The notes beneath the pieces are model-generated. The model made no database searches and was not told where the DNA came from. It saw only the letters and a list, made by a program, of their open reading frames with translations. Positions 45,412 to 56,280 of a DNA stretch of 64,000 nucleotides are shown here, piece after piece (position 1 is the first letter of the stretch; each line of letters begins with the position of its first letter). The stretch is from Alitta virens. Its lineage: Eukaryota > Annelida > Polychaeta > Phyllodocida > Nereididae. The position numbers were made by a program, and so were the translations under genes. The DNA lies in NCBI GenBank assembly GCA_932294295.1, contig OW028576.1, forward strand, positions 23,815,227-23,879,226. Reading direction: 5' to 3'.

Positions 45412-48400
45412 GTGAGTATTTAATCATAAGAAAATACATGATTATTAAAGGTTTATTTCATTAACTATAGTTGATGATATCCATGTGTGTGACTTATGTG
45501 AGGCACACTCAATATTTCAGTATCCATGACGGACACGTAAGCCTTTCATGAATATAAAAATGTTCAATACAAAATTCTGGCACAGTTTAAAAGTACGTTT
45601 ATACACTTGTCAGTTGTCAGTTGCAGAACTCCAATATCACAATAGGTCCTTGTTTTTCAGAGTCTCATGCCATTGTAATAGACAAAATTGAATGGCGACT
45701 TTTGTCAGAATTGAAAGATTTGACAGATGAGGTAGCGCTCTATCCCGGACTCCACCATATTGCAAGATTCAAGATTGATGACCAGCTGATCATTGGAAGA
45801 CACAATAAGCCAAAATTCCAAGGAGCCTTAAATGGTCAGCACTACCAACGAGGTTGGTGGCAATTTAATCCAGAACTGTTTTTTTTTAAACAATTTTGTT
45901 ATTTTAAGTTGTTATCAGGCATCTTGCCTAGTAAGGCCATCCAGTCTGTGCTAGGTATTAGGTATGGCATAGCTATCAACAAGACATGCATACACGCAAA
46001 CATATTTTACTGCTCACTTTCACAATGTTGCTGAGTCTAAAGCTTATACAGCTGTTGTGGCCAAAGTTTTTGGACACTTACTAAAGATGGGGCTTGCTTA
46101 TGGGTTTTTCTTATCTTGTATCTTTGGTTTCATTACATTCGCCAATGTATTTGGCCAAAGTATTGCAATGACTTGCACATATGTCAGTTTGTCCCACCCT
46201 TTTGCCTCTGTCCGTTCGTCAACCATACTATATAATATAGACATGATAACTTCAGGTCTATTAATGCTAGGCTCATGGAACTGCAGGAACGTGGGTAAGG
46301 GGTGCAGAGGAGTTGATGATGTCTTAATAAATGGTCATCAATGCACATTAATGCAAGGTAATATCAGTTCTGATGATGTTTTAGCTGGTATTGATGAGTC
46401 AGAAATGGAAGGGCCTGTCAACACAACTAGACCTGGTGATCAGATGTATTGGGTCCAGGGACTTCCAGAAGATTTTCCGAAATCTGCGGTTGTAGGTGGC
46501 TACAGTTCATCAGGAGAAGATGTGTATGTTGCTTCAGTCATGGTAGAAAATGGTGAGTGTTCACAGCACTGGAATATATTTCTTGCACTCTGATGACCTG
46601 TTTTTCTGTGTTGAAAACTTAAAGCAATTAGTTTCTCTGGACCAGGAAACATTTTCTAGTAAGATAATATAGTCTGTCACAAGTAAATGAAATATAGTCC
46701 ATTTAGAGTAAGCTTCAACTCAGTCAATGGATTACATTGAAGACAAGGTAATATAATAATTTATTAAGACATATTTTGTATATGTTTTTTCATGTTGCAG
46801 AAGGTGAAGTGGTTGGGGCCTCGTTCCTCATTAGTGCAGGATGCGCAGCCTATAGCATTGGAATTAATTATGTCTGTGAACCAAGAAACTTCTCACTGTT
46901 GGTCCTGAAACAAAGTAAGTCTTTAATTCATCCATCGTTATCTGTTTCTGGCCTGGCTTTTATAAGTGGTTGTATGTGTCTGCAAGCCTTTAATTACGCA
47001 TAACTCATACCAATAATTTTCAAAGACTTGGTAGAGGTCACACACAGTTATTGAAATAGCACCACGACAACTTCACACCACGACAAATGAGCACATTATT
47101 ACCATGATAGTGATAGTACTGTCGTACCACGAAAGTAATACAGCTTCCCAACAGCGTGAGTTTTGCACCATGACGATGAAAGCTGATTCAATTGACTTCA
47201 GCTATGCAACTTTGTAAGAGTGGCTACATTTCCTCCTCCTCCTCCTCCTCCTCCTCCTCCTCCTCCTCCTCCTCCAGAACTGCTGACCACAACTAAGTAT
47301 TTCATTCAGTTTGCATACAGGCCTGAGTTGAAAACGATGCAAAATTCGATTTTTATACCTTACAAGACTAGTTGCATTCTGCCTCGTTTTCAACTCAAGA
47401 TTCTACACAAATTAAAAGCTGTAGAAATACGATATCAAAACACCTGATATAGTAAGAAATCAAATTTCTAAAAAGGCATTAACCAGGATTCTCGATATAA
47501 TATATCCAGAGATAAGAGTGCATAAACACAGGCTCCCAGACCACATACGAGGGGACTTCGTCACCCGGCCGGCTCGCCCCACTTGCTAATTTTTTCTTGT
47601 CCTTTACTCCATTAACACTGCATCTACTGCATTGTTCTTTGCAGGGTTAGGGCATCCATGGATATTAATAACATAACTGAATATTTAATTTTTGTTTTGA
47701 GATAATTAGCTAAAACTGCCCATGAGGGGGGCAATTTAGTAACTATCGTGGCACGAAAGTTATTAACTTGCACGCCTCTTGGGCCGTTTTAGCTAATTAT
47801 CTCTATTATTTAGTTGCGCAGATACATTCCATATAATGTTGGTACTTTCGTTGTATGAAAGTTGGTACTTCCTTGGTGGGAAAGTTGGTATTTTCTTGGG
47901 ACGAAAGTTAGTAATTTTCTGGGGCGAAAATGGCACGAAATTGGGACTGTCGTGGTGCGAAACTGACTCCCTACAAACTACTAGACCACGAAGTGAACTA
48001 TTTGGCCGCCATACATAAAATATATGTTGCATTGTCTACTAATGTGTAATGATTTTTTTTTATTAACTTAAGTAGAGGTTTGTAATATCCTGATAAAGAA
48101 AACAGCCTAAATAAATCCTTGCGATGTGTTTTCCTGGGGGGTCACACTCATGAAATTCGCCGCTGTAAGCCACTCAGTTGATCAGTTTTATCATAGAATT
48201 TAGGTATGATTTGCATACTTGTTTTATGACCAGTTTAAAAAAATCTCTATAGGGGATTAACATTGGGAGAGTAATGCGTTGTTCCCCCAAAAATGTTTTT
48301 TTAGGACCTGATGACATAGAAGTTGCTGCACCACCTTGCAGATAATGTGGCGGCAATTTTAATCTTACAGCAATTAACCAGAGTCTATGGTACACTGGAC

Positions 48401-50278
48401 GTACCATAGTATCAGCTGGACAGTGAATGGACAGTCAATCTGCACATTTTCAGAACTCTGAGTTTGCAACACACCCAAAGTTTAAAGAACATTTAGTGTT
48501 GTTTATCACATTCCATTTACATTGAATCTAAGAAATAGCAACCGCTAGTTTAGGGAATGTTTCATTCTTATAAGATGTGCTTATGCAAGATGAGAAAGAG
48601 AACCAAATGACCAGGGCCGGCGCTAGGTAATATTGCACCCTAGGCAAGATCACACTCTATTTCCCCCCCCCCCCCCCCTCAACAAACTGAACAGGCAGAG
48701 TCCATCCAAAAAGCAATTATTGACCTCGTTAATATTATTAACTTATGACGTCATTCGGAAGGATTTTCCTTTGAAACTTACGTCACATAACTCACATTCT
48801 ATTGTATCTCACTTGTTTTCCTTTGAAATCAAATGAAGCATAAATTGTGCAAAGCTTTGGAGATGCATCTAACAAATCGAACCCACAACCGAGCTCCTTA
48901 AGACTTGGGCCATTCGATAAAAAATTCGCTTGGCCTCAGCATATTCTGCATCTAGTTACTTTCCAGTGTGCCAACTCTTTATGAGCCATATCTTATCTGC
49001 ATGAGCATGATGAGAGCCACTTAAGCGGGTTGTTATAAAGAAATAGGATTTTAATGCTTTTCTGGTCATATTTTGAAATAAATAAATTGGAGCATCACAA
49101 GATAGAACAACAAGTCAAACCGCGACCTTATAGCTAAAAGAAACATTTCTGTGAAAGAATTAACTTGAAGTTTGCTGCATTCTCCATTGCCATCTCTGCT
49201 TCGGCTGCTGTAACCATGACAGATGGCTATAATGATAGTATGGCAAAAATATCATTGGCAAGATAGGAAACTTAAAGTTTAGTGGTAGAGAGAGGGCGTC
49301 ACTCTTTGGTTTATTAAGTTACTCATTCTGTCCATTTTGTGGTGCTCCAAGCGTTTTTTATATAATATGACCAAAAGATATATTTATTTGAGATTATTGG
49401 ATAAGCAATTGTGTCAGTCTATTTTCTGCTGCCCCATGATGAGTGCAAAAAAATAGGGCTCCAATTCACCCGTCCCTCCCCCTAGGGCCCCAATTCACCC
49501 GTCCCTCCCCCTAGGGCCCCAATTCACCCGTCCCTCCCCCTATGAACCCAATTCACCCGTCCCACCCCCTAGGGCCCCAATTCACCCGTCCCTCCCCCTA
49601 TGGCCCCAATTCACCCGTCCCACCCCCTAGGGCCCCAAATCACCCGTCACTCCCCCTATGGCCCCAATTCACCCGTCCCACCCCCTAGGGCCCCAATTCA
49701 CCCGTCCCTCCCCCTATGGCCCCAATTCACCCGTCCCACCCCCTAGGGCCCCAATGCCCCCGTCCCCCCCACCTTATAAGAGTGGAAATCAACTTCAAGT
49801 CCTGATAATAAAATTTAAAAATCTGTATTATTTTACAGAGCTGCAATTGCTTCAGGCTGCCTATCTGCCTACAGTTCACCCATGTGGAGATTCTTCGCTA
49901 GCTTTGTTGGACGTCAATAAAACTTTGTCTTTGCCGGATTGGAACACTGAATCCTGTCTGAATTTGACATTTCCCAGTGAATTTCATGCATGGAGAGCTA
50001 TTTACAGTGTGCAAAATTCATCGAACGATCATAGTTATATATTGATTAATATAAGAACCAGCAGTCTCACGCAACTTTGTGATCATATGCAAGTAACAAG
50101 CCAAGTGTCTTCGATATGTCGACTGAGAAATGTCGCTTCTCACAAGACTGGGTTTTATGACTGCGAATACCTTTGCAACACTGGGTTTGGTTGCGCTGAT
50201 ATATTCTATATTGATATTGCTCATTCTGAAGCCATGCGTGTTGGAATATGCGATGTATGGTTCAATGGATATATATAA
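45348..50278 (+). CDS. Secreted DM9-repeat protein with C-terminal beta-sandwich-like domain
   Basis: Five exons, all junctions phase 1: 45348-45411 signal peptide (MAPACHMVRMVVLLEIFFVI); 45661-45834 and 46256-46552; 46801-46914; 49839-50278 with the TAA. About 363 residues. Exon 3 to 4 forms a DM9 repeat (WVQGLPEDFPKSAVVGGYSS, then GEDVYVASV). Exon 2 into 3 forms a weaker one (YPG, QLIIGRH, GALNG). DM9/DUF3421 proteins in invertebrates include mannose-binding lectins. Exon 5 has paired cysteines and ends ICDVWFNGYI, like the last strand of F5/8- or fucolectin-type galactose-binding domains; that part is tentative. The exon 2 donor (GTCAGC) is the weakest element. No transmembrane segment is seen, so the product is likely an extracellular recognition protein. 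Confidence 0.65.
45661..45834 (+). CDS. DM9 gene exon 2
   Basis: The acceptor TTGTTTTTCAG is strong. The translation has IDKIEWRLLSE, then EVALYPGLHHIARF and DDQLIIGRH. The end at 45834 is placed by analogy with exon 3 (AAT G then GT) and by phase. The donor GTCAGC is weak, so the exon could extend further. Confidence 0.55.
46256..46552 (+). CDS. DM9 gene exon 3, main DM9 repeat first half
   Basis: 297 bp between AACTTCAG and GTGAGT. A cysteine-bearing stretch NCRNVGKGCRGVDD is followed by the DM9 core AVVGGYSSSGEDVYVA. The ATG-starting frame running upstream from 46057 is intron read-through. Confidence 0.65.
46801..46914 (+). CDS. DM9 gene exon 4, main DM9 repeat second half
   Basis: 114 bp after CATGTTGCAG, encoding EGEVVGASFLISAGCAAYSI then NYVCEPRNFSLLVLK, with a GTAAGT donor. 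Phase 1 on both sides. Confidence 0.65.
47231..47275 (+). repeat. (TCC)n microsatellite
   Basis: About 15 perfect TCC units in intron 4 of the DM9 gene; it makes poly-Pro and poly-Arg open frames that are not genes. Confidence 0.95.
47700..47803. repeat. Hairpin MITE-like element
   Basis: Arm AGATAATTAGCTAAAAC (47700) returns inverted as GTTTTAGCTAATTATCT (ends 47803); the inner parts also pair roughly. About 104 bp, non-coding, in the DM9 gene intron 4. Confidence 0.65.
47838..47929 (+). repeat. Four 23-bp tandem repeats
   Basis: Four copies of GTTGGTACTTTCNTGGNNNGAAA, exactly 23 bp each. The ACGAAAGTT word also occurs in the adjoining hairpin (47752-47761) and near 47115, so all belong to one repeat family. 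Confidence 0.75.
49463..49780 (+). repeat. 29-bp minisatellite, about 11 copies
   Basis: Copies of AATTCACCCGTCCCTCCCCC plus TAGGGCCCC start at 49463, 49492, 49521, 49550, 49579, 49608, 49637, 49666, 49695, 49724 and 49753. In the later copies two variants alternate, giving a 58-bp higher-order period. It lies about 60 bp before the last exon of the DM9 gene. Confidence 0.95.
49839..50278 (+). CDS. DM9 gene exon 5, C-terminal domain and stop
   Basis: The acceptor TATTTTACAG yields a phase-1 join (codon AAG). 145 residues with N-glycosylation motifs and six or more cysteines, for example TQLCDHM, SSICRLRN, YDCEYLC and GICDVWFNG. It resembles a galactose-binding-like jelly roll, low certainty. 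The preceding 29-bp repeat array is intronic, so the frame opening at 49658 is not the exon start. Confidence 0.6.
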
Positions 50279-50864
50279 TGTATATTTTTGAATGATGGCA
50301 GATTTTGCTAATGCTTGGGTGATTCTTCTAGAACATTGTAACTGTTTTCATTTCATATTTGCTTACACAAACGTGCATATACAAAAACATAATTTCAAAT
50401 GTTTATTACCTTATTCCTAAAACACCACAGGATGGCCCTCCTGCGGTGGTGCATTACACTATATTAGGGTCCCCTCTATTAATTTATTTATTTTAATTGA
50501 TGGGTGTGTAATCACAGCCATACAATTATAGGTGTAACTGATTCTATTCTGATTCTCTTAGACAATTGGGATTTATTTGATGAACACAAATTGATATCGA
50601 CTTGTAAAACATGGCGACCTGAAGAGGGGTAAAATGACTGCATCAGGTGCATTTGGAAGATTTGCCGTAACTGTTAATCCGTCCTATCAGATCTCCCTTT
50701 TTTGCCATAATCTCATTCGTTTCATTGAGATTATAGGACACATAAGTGCTTCACATTTGAGGCCCATTTCAACTTTGAGCCACACAATGTTATGTCAGGG
50801 TATCTTCATGTGTGGTCATGCCTTCAGAGCATTATACAATTAGACTTGGTTGCGATGTACTGCA

Positions 50865-51320
50865 TTCAAACCTGTGCAGCAAACTGTTCACAAAGTAGTA
50901 TCATTTCCGGAAGGCCTGTGATACTGGGACAAAGCAAAGTGAGATCATCAGCACAACAAATCGCACCAGTATAATGTTGGCCAACCCAGCATCCATATGT
51001 CCTTCTTTTTTCAAATTTTTCTAATATCTGGTCCATATAAACACAGTACAGGATAGGCGAAGAGATGGCACCTTGACGTATGCCACTGGAAGACTAAAAA
51101 TAATCGGAATAGCAATGTTTCCATGTGGTTCGTGTTTGCTGACGAAAATAAAGGTCCATAAGTGCTCTGATATCAATAGCACTGACATTTACGTTTAATT
51201 AGGCACTGAAAAAGTCTGTCGTATCTCACACGATCGAATGCCTTTGTCGCATCTAGCAACATATAATAATTCACCACTTCTTTTATCACAAGACAACACA
51301 TAGTGGTACCAAGGTTGGCT
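50865..51320 (-). mobile_element. LINE reverse transcriptase fragment 2
   Basis: Minus-strand pieces read LLDATKAFDRVRYDR, then GIRQGAISSPILY in another frame, then GCWVGQHYTGAICCADDLTL with the ADD catalytic pair. The same words in the same order occur in the fragment at 42.2-43.9 kb, so both belong to one LINE family. Frameshifted and short. Confidence 0.75.
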
Positions 51321-51550
51321 AAAATGTCAATTTGGAATTTAAATTATTTACACAAATTATAGAAACGAATCAATGATATTTTACCAACTTCCAAATGTCA
51401 CACTAAAAATTTAAAAAATGCGGTTTTTCTGCTGTTCATTTGGATATAAAGTCAAAACGGCTGAATGGATTTGCCTCAAATTTTCATAGAATGCTCACAG
51501 CGTCTGCCAAATATAAGATATACATAAATAACAACTGAAGTATTCGTAGT

Positions 51551-51673
51551 ACCCAGATAGCATTCCAAATCGTTTCAATGTCGGCACGATGTCGGCACGA
51601 TGTCAGACGATGTTGCAACAATGGCTGCCGATATATAGACGAAGCTGGTCCGATTTGGAATGCTAACTGGGTA
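51551..51673. repeat. MITE with 22-bp terminal inverted repeats
   Basis: ACCCAGATAGCATTCCAAATCG at the left matches CGATTTGGAATGCTAACTGG and GT at the right, inverted with one difference. The interior has short GTCGGCACGAT repeats. The same end motif occurs alone at 2937-2958 and, altered, at about 10791. Confidence 0.75.
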
Positions 51674-51679
51674 TAGCTG

Positions 51680-53178
51680 CGTTTAATGTGAGACTAAATA
51701 TGACACGTACTTTCACAATAAGAAAGATCATAACACAAATTTGAATTCTGCTTCATTTCATTTCATTACAAATTGTACATATACGTTATTATAAAATTCT
51801 GACACATCAAAGGCTTAATTATTTTTGCACTGAGCCTAATGTACATGATATTAATAGATAAATAATTCAATATTGGATCGTCTGTCCATCCAGTCCTTGA
51901 CCTGTAAATTGACCTTGTGGCGTGGAAGCAGGTTCCATGTTGACCTTGACCTCCCAAGTTTCGCTCCAGAAAATGCTGTTGAGGAACATCAAGTCTCTCC
52001 AGGTCACCTTAAATAAAGATAAGTGAAGTTAATTACTTTTTTGCAAAGTGGGAACTTCCTCAAACGTAAAGCAACCAGCCACCCAGCTAAGCGCTCTTCA
52101 TTATATTGGATTGGGGTGTTAACTTGGATAGTACCTTGTACTTGAGTCTATGCTGGAGGAAATGAAATATCTCACCCGCGTTGTATATGTATCATGGTGC
52201 GTAATCCAGATCTTGTCATCTCATTATTACATCTGCCTCTGGTAGCTTCTGGTATTTGATTATTTATAATTTTGAGTAAGCTTTAAATGAGCAATTGAAA
52301 TAAAGTTCTACATTTCAGGAGTAATCTTACATTTAAATATAAGAGGAAATATTCAATGCTCATGCAGCTCAATATATATTTCAATTACTAGGGCAGTACA
52401 TTGTACACCAGTTCTCGATATATATACCGTTAGTAAAAACTGTACAATAAAACGGTATGCAGATCGGCGATTTTGAGCAAAACAAGACACCTGCCACCCA
52501 GATGTTCCGATGCTTTAAAAGAAAAATATCAGCCAACCTTTATTGCAATGACATTTAGCAACAGTCGATAATTATTTCATAGAGACTTGTTCATGATATT
52601 TCATAGTTATTTGTCATTACGGCAGGTTTTGATTAATTATACTATTGATATAGCTTACAATATGTATCATGATCAATATTGTTTGCCTTACTGTGTCATG
52701 ATTCATCTTATGTCTTTTTAAAGGTGAAGGTGTACAGTTACAGTTGTGCCACTTTATTTACTGACCAGGTGGATATATGTAGTCTAGAGCATGGCCTATT
52801 AATACAGTTGTGCGGGGCCTAATTAGGCGCGGGGTCCAACGCGCAGCCACCTTGCCCTGATGGTGCAAAGGATACAATTATTGATACACATAATTAAACA
52901 AAATAAAGCTATTCACCGGCTAAGTATCTTCAAATTCTAAAATATCTGCATAATTGTCACATGTCCTTTAACTTATGAAAATAAGCAAAATTGTTCATTG
53001 TTAACCATACACTGGCTAATAGTTTATTCAAGTCTCTTTATACTCGAAGGACCAGTGGACATTATAGAAAGGATTTATCCAATTGTTGACACGTATCCAA
53101 GTAGCGAGACAGGACAGTTGGTGGCAAATAATAATTATAAACAGATAACTAAAATTGCTGGAGCAATTTTGAATAGCT
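51680..53178. other. Intergenic, nothing recognised
   Basis: AT-rich sequence with short frames lacking domain features. Confidence 0.35.
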
Positions 53179-54186
53179 TCCCACTATCCCACCATCCCAT
53201 TATCCCACTTTCCCACCATTCCACTATCCCACTATCCCTTCATCCCACTATCCCACCATTCTACTATCCCACTATCCCTTCATCCCACTATCCCGCCATC
53301 CAACTATCCCACTATCCCACCATCCCACTATCCCACCATCCCACTATCCCACTATCCCACTATCCCACCATCCCATTATCCCACTTTCCCACCATTCCAC
53401 TATCCCACTATCCCTTCATCCCACTATCCCACCATTCTACTATCCCACTATCCCTTCATCCCACTATCCCGCCATCCAACTATCCCACTATCCCACCATC
53501 CCACTATCCCACCATCCCACTATCCCATTATCCCACTATCCCACCATCCCACTATCCCACCATCCCACTATCCCATTATCCCACTATCCCACCATCCCAC
53601 TATCCCACCATCCCACTATCCCATTATCCCACTATCCCACCATCCCACTATCCCATTATCCCACTATCCCACCATCCCACTATCCCATTATCCCACTATC
53701 CCACCATCCCACTATCCCACCATCCCACTATCCCATTATCCCACTATCCCGCCATCCCACTATCCCACCATCCCACTATCCCACCATCCCACTATCCCAT
53801 TATCCCACTATCCCACCATCCCACTATCCCATTATCCCACTATCCCACCATCCCACTATCCCATTATCCCACTATCCCACCATCCCACTATCCCATTATC
53901 CCACTATCCCACCATCCCACTATCCCATTATCCCACTATCCCACCATCCCACTATCCCATTATCCCACTATCCCGCCATCCCACTATCCCACCATCCCAC
54001 TATCCCACCATCCCACTATCCCATTATCCCACTATCCCACCATCCCACTATCCCATTATCCCACTATCCCACCATCCCACTATCCCATTATCCCACTATC
54101 CCACCATCCCACTATCCCACCATCCCACTATCCCATTATCCCACTATCCCACCATCCCACTATCCCATTATCCTGGTATCCCACCA
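53179..54186 (+). repeat. 8-bp satellite array (CCCACTAT / CCCACCAT)
   Basis: About 125 head-to-tail 8-bp units with T/C and A/T variants, arranged in 32-bp higher-order groups. A block near 53217 recurs 176 bp later (22 units). Eight is not a multiple of three, so every frame of this strand encodes the same octapeptide cycle (IPLSHYPT) with no stop. This explains a 398-codon frame spanning 52998-54194; I do not regard it as a gene. Confidence 0.97.
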
Positions 54187-56280
54187 GATTTTAGTCTGGT
54201 TTTTATTTTTATTTACTTTACAGCACTTTTTATTAAATTATTTTGTTAAGGCACCACCTGAAAAGACATTTAGACAATGGTCATGCCGATATATTATATA
54301 TATTATATGTGTTAGGTTACGGATGATTGGTCAAAGGGAATTCCAATTTTCTTTTTTAGCAAGAGTAGAGTGCATAGCCACAAGGTTCTGGATAAGTCGG
54401 ATTCTTGTTAGCACAATAAAAAAAGAGACAGAAAAGAGTGACCAAATTATAATTCTTTGAAGGTCTTGCTCTGGGGTAAGTCACCTATAGTTCCATCAGC
54501 TTTGCATCAATATCCCTGAAGGTATCATGTCTATGGGTGCAATTAGACAACAATGGAGGGATAAACTGGTGCAGGCCATCACAATATCCTTACCCATAAG
54601 CATAAGGTTATTTTTTTGGCATTGCAACTCTTGTATAATGTTTTGCGTATGCTTATTTTGACAATTCGAGACGTCTGATTGGCTGGGAGGCCGTGAAATT
54701 AATTTTTTTTTGTTGGCGATGGCGGTCGGCAAACATTCTTGTCTAAATACTTGTCAAATAAAAAAAGATAATTTGGAAATAGTGTAAACCGTGACCCATC
54801 GCGACCTAAAAACCAGGTAAACAAATCATAGTGGCATGTACATATCACCAACCTATCTATGACAACCTGAACTGAGAGGTTTTTAATCCCGTGTTCAATA
54901 AATTACATTACACTACATATTCGTGGCCAAGGTTTATAAAAGCTATGGTGCAAAATCAAAAAAGCACCATTGGATATCAGGATATCTAATAGGTCACAAA
55001 ACAGCAAAATGTCAAATAAAACTGCATACATGGAGACATGGAGACATGGAGACAGGACAACATTGGTTTGTCGATTAATTTGTTTTAATTAATGTAATAA
55101 AGTCAATAGTTCATGGTATGAATATGCATGCCTGTGTGAATAACGTTTTATAAATACTGTTCTTGCCATATTTAAAGTAATTATTACAGAATAAAGAAAA
55201 TGTGCTCCGGGTAGTTATGTTTGTACATAATAAGAGAAAGAACAGATTTGATGTAATAATTTACTTCATTATTTCTTTATTATATTGACACTATTTTAAC
55301 ATTAAATCAAAAAAACATTTTTTGTCTATCACCTTATATACCTGATATATACAATATGAAAATAGAGGATTATAAACACAAATAAGAAAAAACAGCCATA
55401 TACATGATGGCTCAGATACTTGTAAATTGTAAAGAAGCAACATTTAAATGTGGAAATATAAAAACAAACATATGTAATGCAAAATATAATATTGCAATAA
55501 AATGAAATATATTTCAATGCTTGAATATTGTTGTCATTTTGACATTTGTGTTATTGTAGTACATGATTATTTATGGCAAGTCCACAGCATTTTACAGTCT
55601 TTTGAAATTGACATCAAACATTAACGTGTCATAATATGGATAAATAAAAACTTCAGGTATAATTATGCGTGCATGTGTAAGCAAATCAGTATATAAATGT
55701 CATTGAAACAGTGTAATGTCACTACGAAACACTCACATAACAAGTTTCTAGCAATTTTGATCATCTGAGTAATTCAAAAGTTTGCAGCTCCAGATTGCTT
55801 TGCACAGAGTGTTTAATATACTAATTCCGACGGCTTTCCATTTCTTGTATAATATTTAGCAAGTTAGATTCGGGGACCATAGACCTTGGTTAGTGGTGCT
55901 GGATCTTATGTGATTTGCTCAGTCATTACAGATGGTGCTGGCGATCGACTTGTAGGCTGATCTGTCTTAAGTCGTGTCTTACATGTTGCAAGTAGTTTAA
56001 TACATGGATGTGTAAATAAATTGGGATTAAAAACTGCCCTTCCAGCAGTGGTGGGGTATTACATGTTGCAATTAGTTTGATGCGTGCATGTGTAAATAAA
56101 TTGGAATATTACAGCAGTTGTTGTGAATTTTATGTTGCAATTAGTTCTAGTTTACGCAACCGTAAATGTAGTGGGATAGTACACGCTATTCCAGCAATTT
56201 TGTATTGCATGTTGCAATTAGTTTAATGCATTCATGTATAAATCGATTTGGAGAATAAATGCTTTTTTAGCAGTGTTATC
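54187..56280. other. Intergenic region 3' of the TLR gene
   Basis: AT-rich. Near-duplicate phrases around ATGTTGCAATTAGTTTGATGC repeat three or four times at 55980-56230, suggesting a small degenerate tandem repeat or duplicated 3' UTR sequence. No other gene seen. Confidence 0.4.

Noticed and set aside
46057..46255. N-terminal extension of the frame ending at 46593
   Set aside because: Precedes a good acceptor at 46255 and is not DM9-like, so treated as intron.
47202..47447. Poly-proline and poly-arginine frames
   Set aside because: Translations of a TCC microsatellite.
52998..54194. 398-codon plus-strand frame
   Set aside because: An artefact of the stop-free 8-bp satellite; the same octapeptide arises in all three plus frames.
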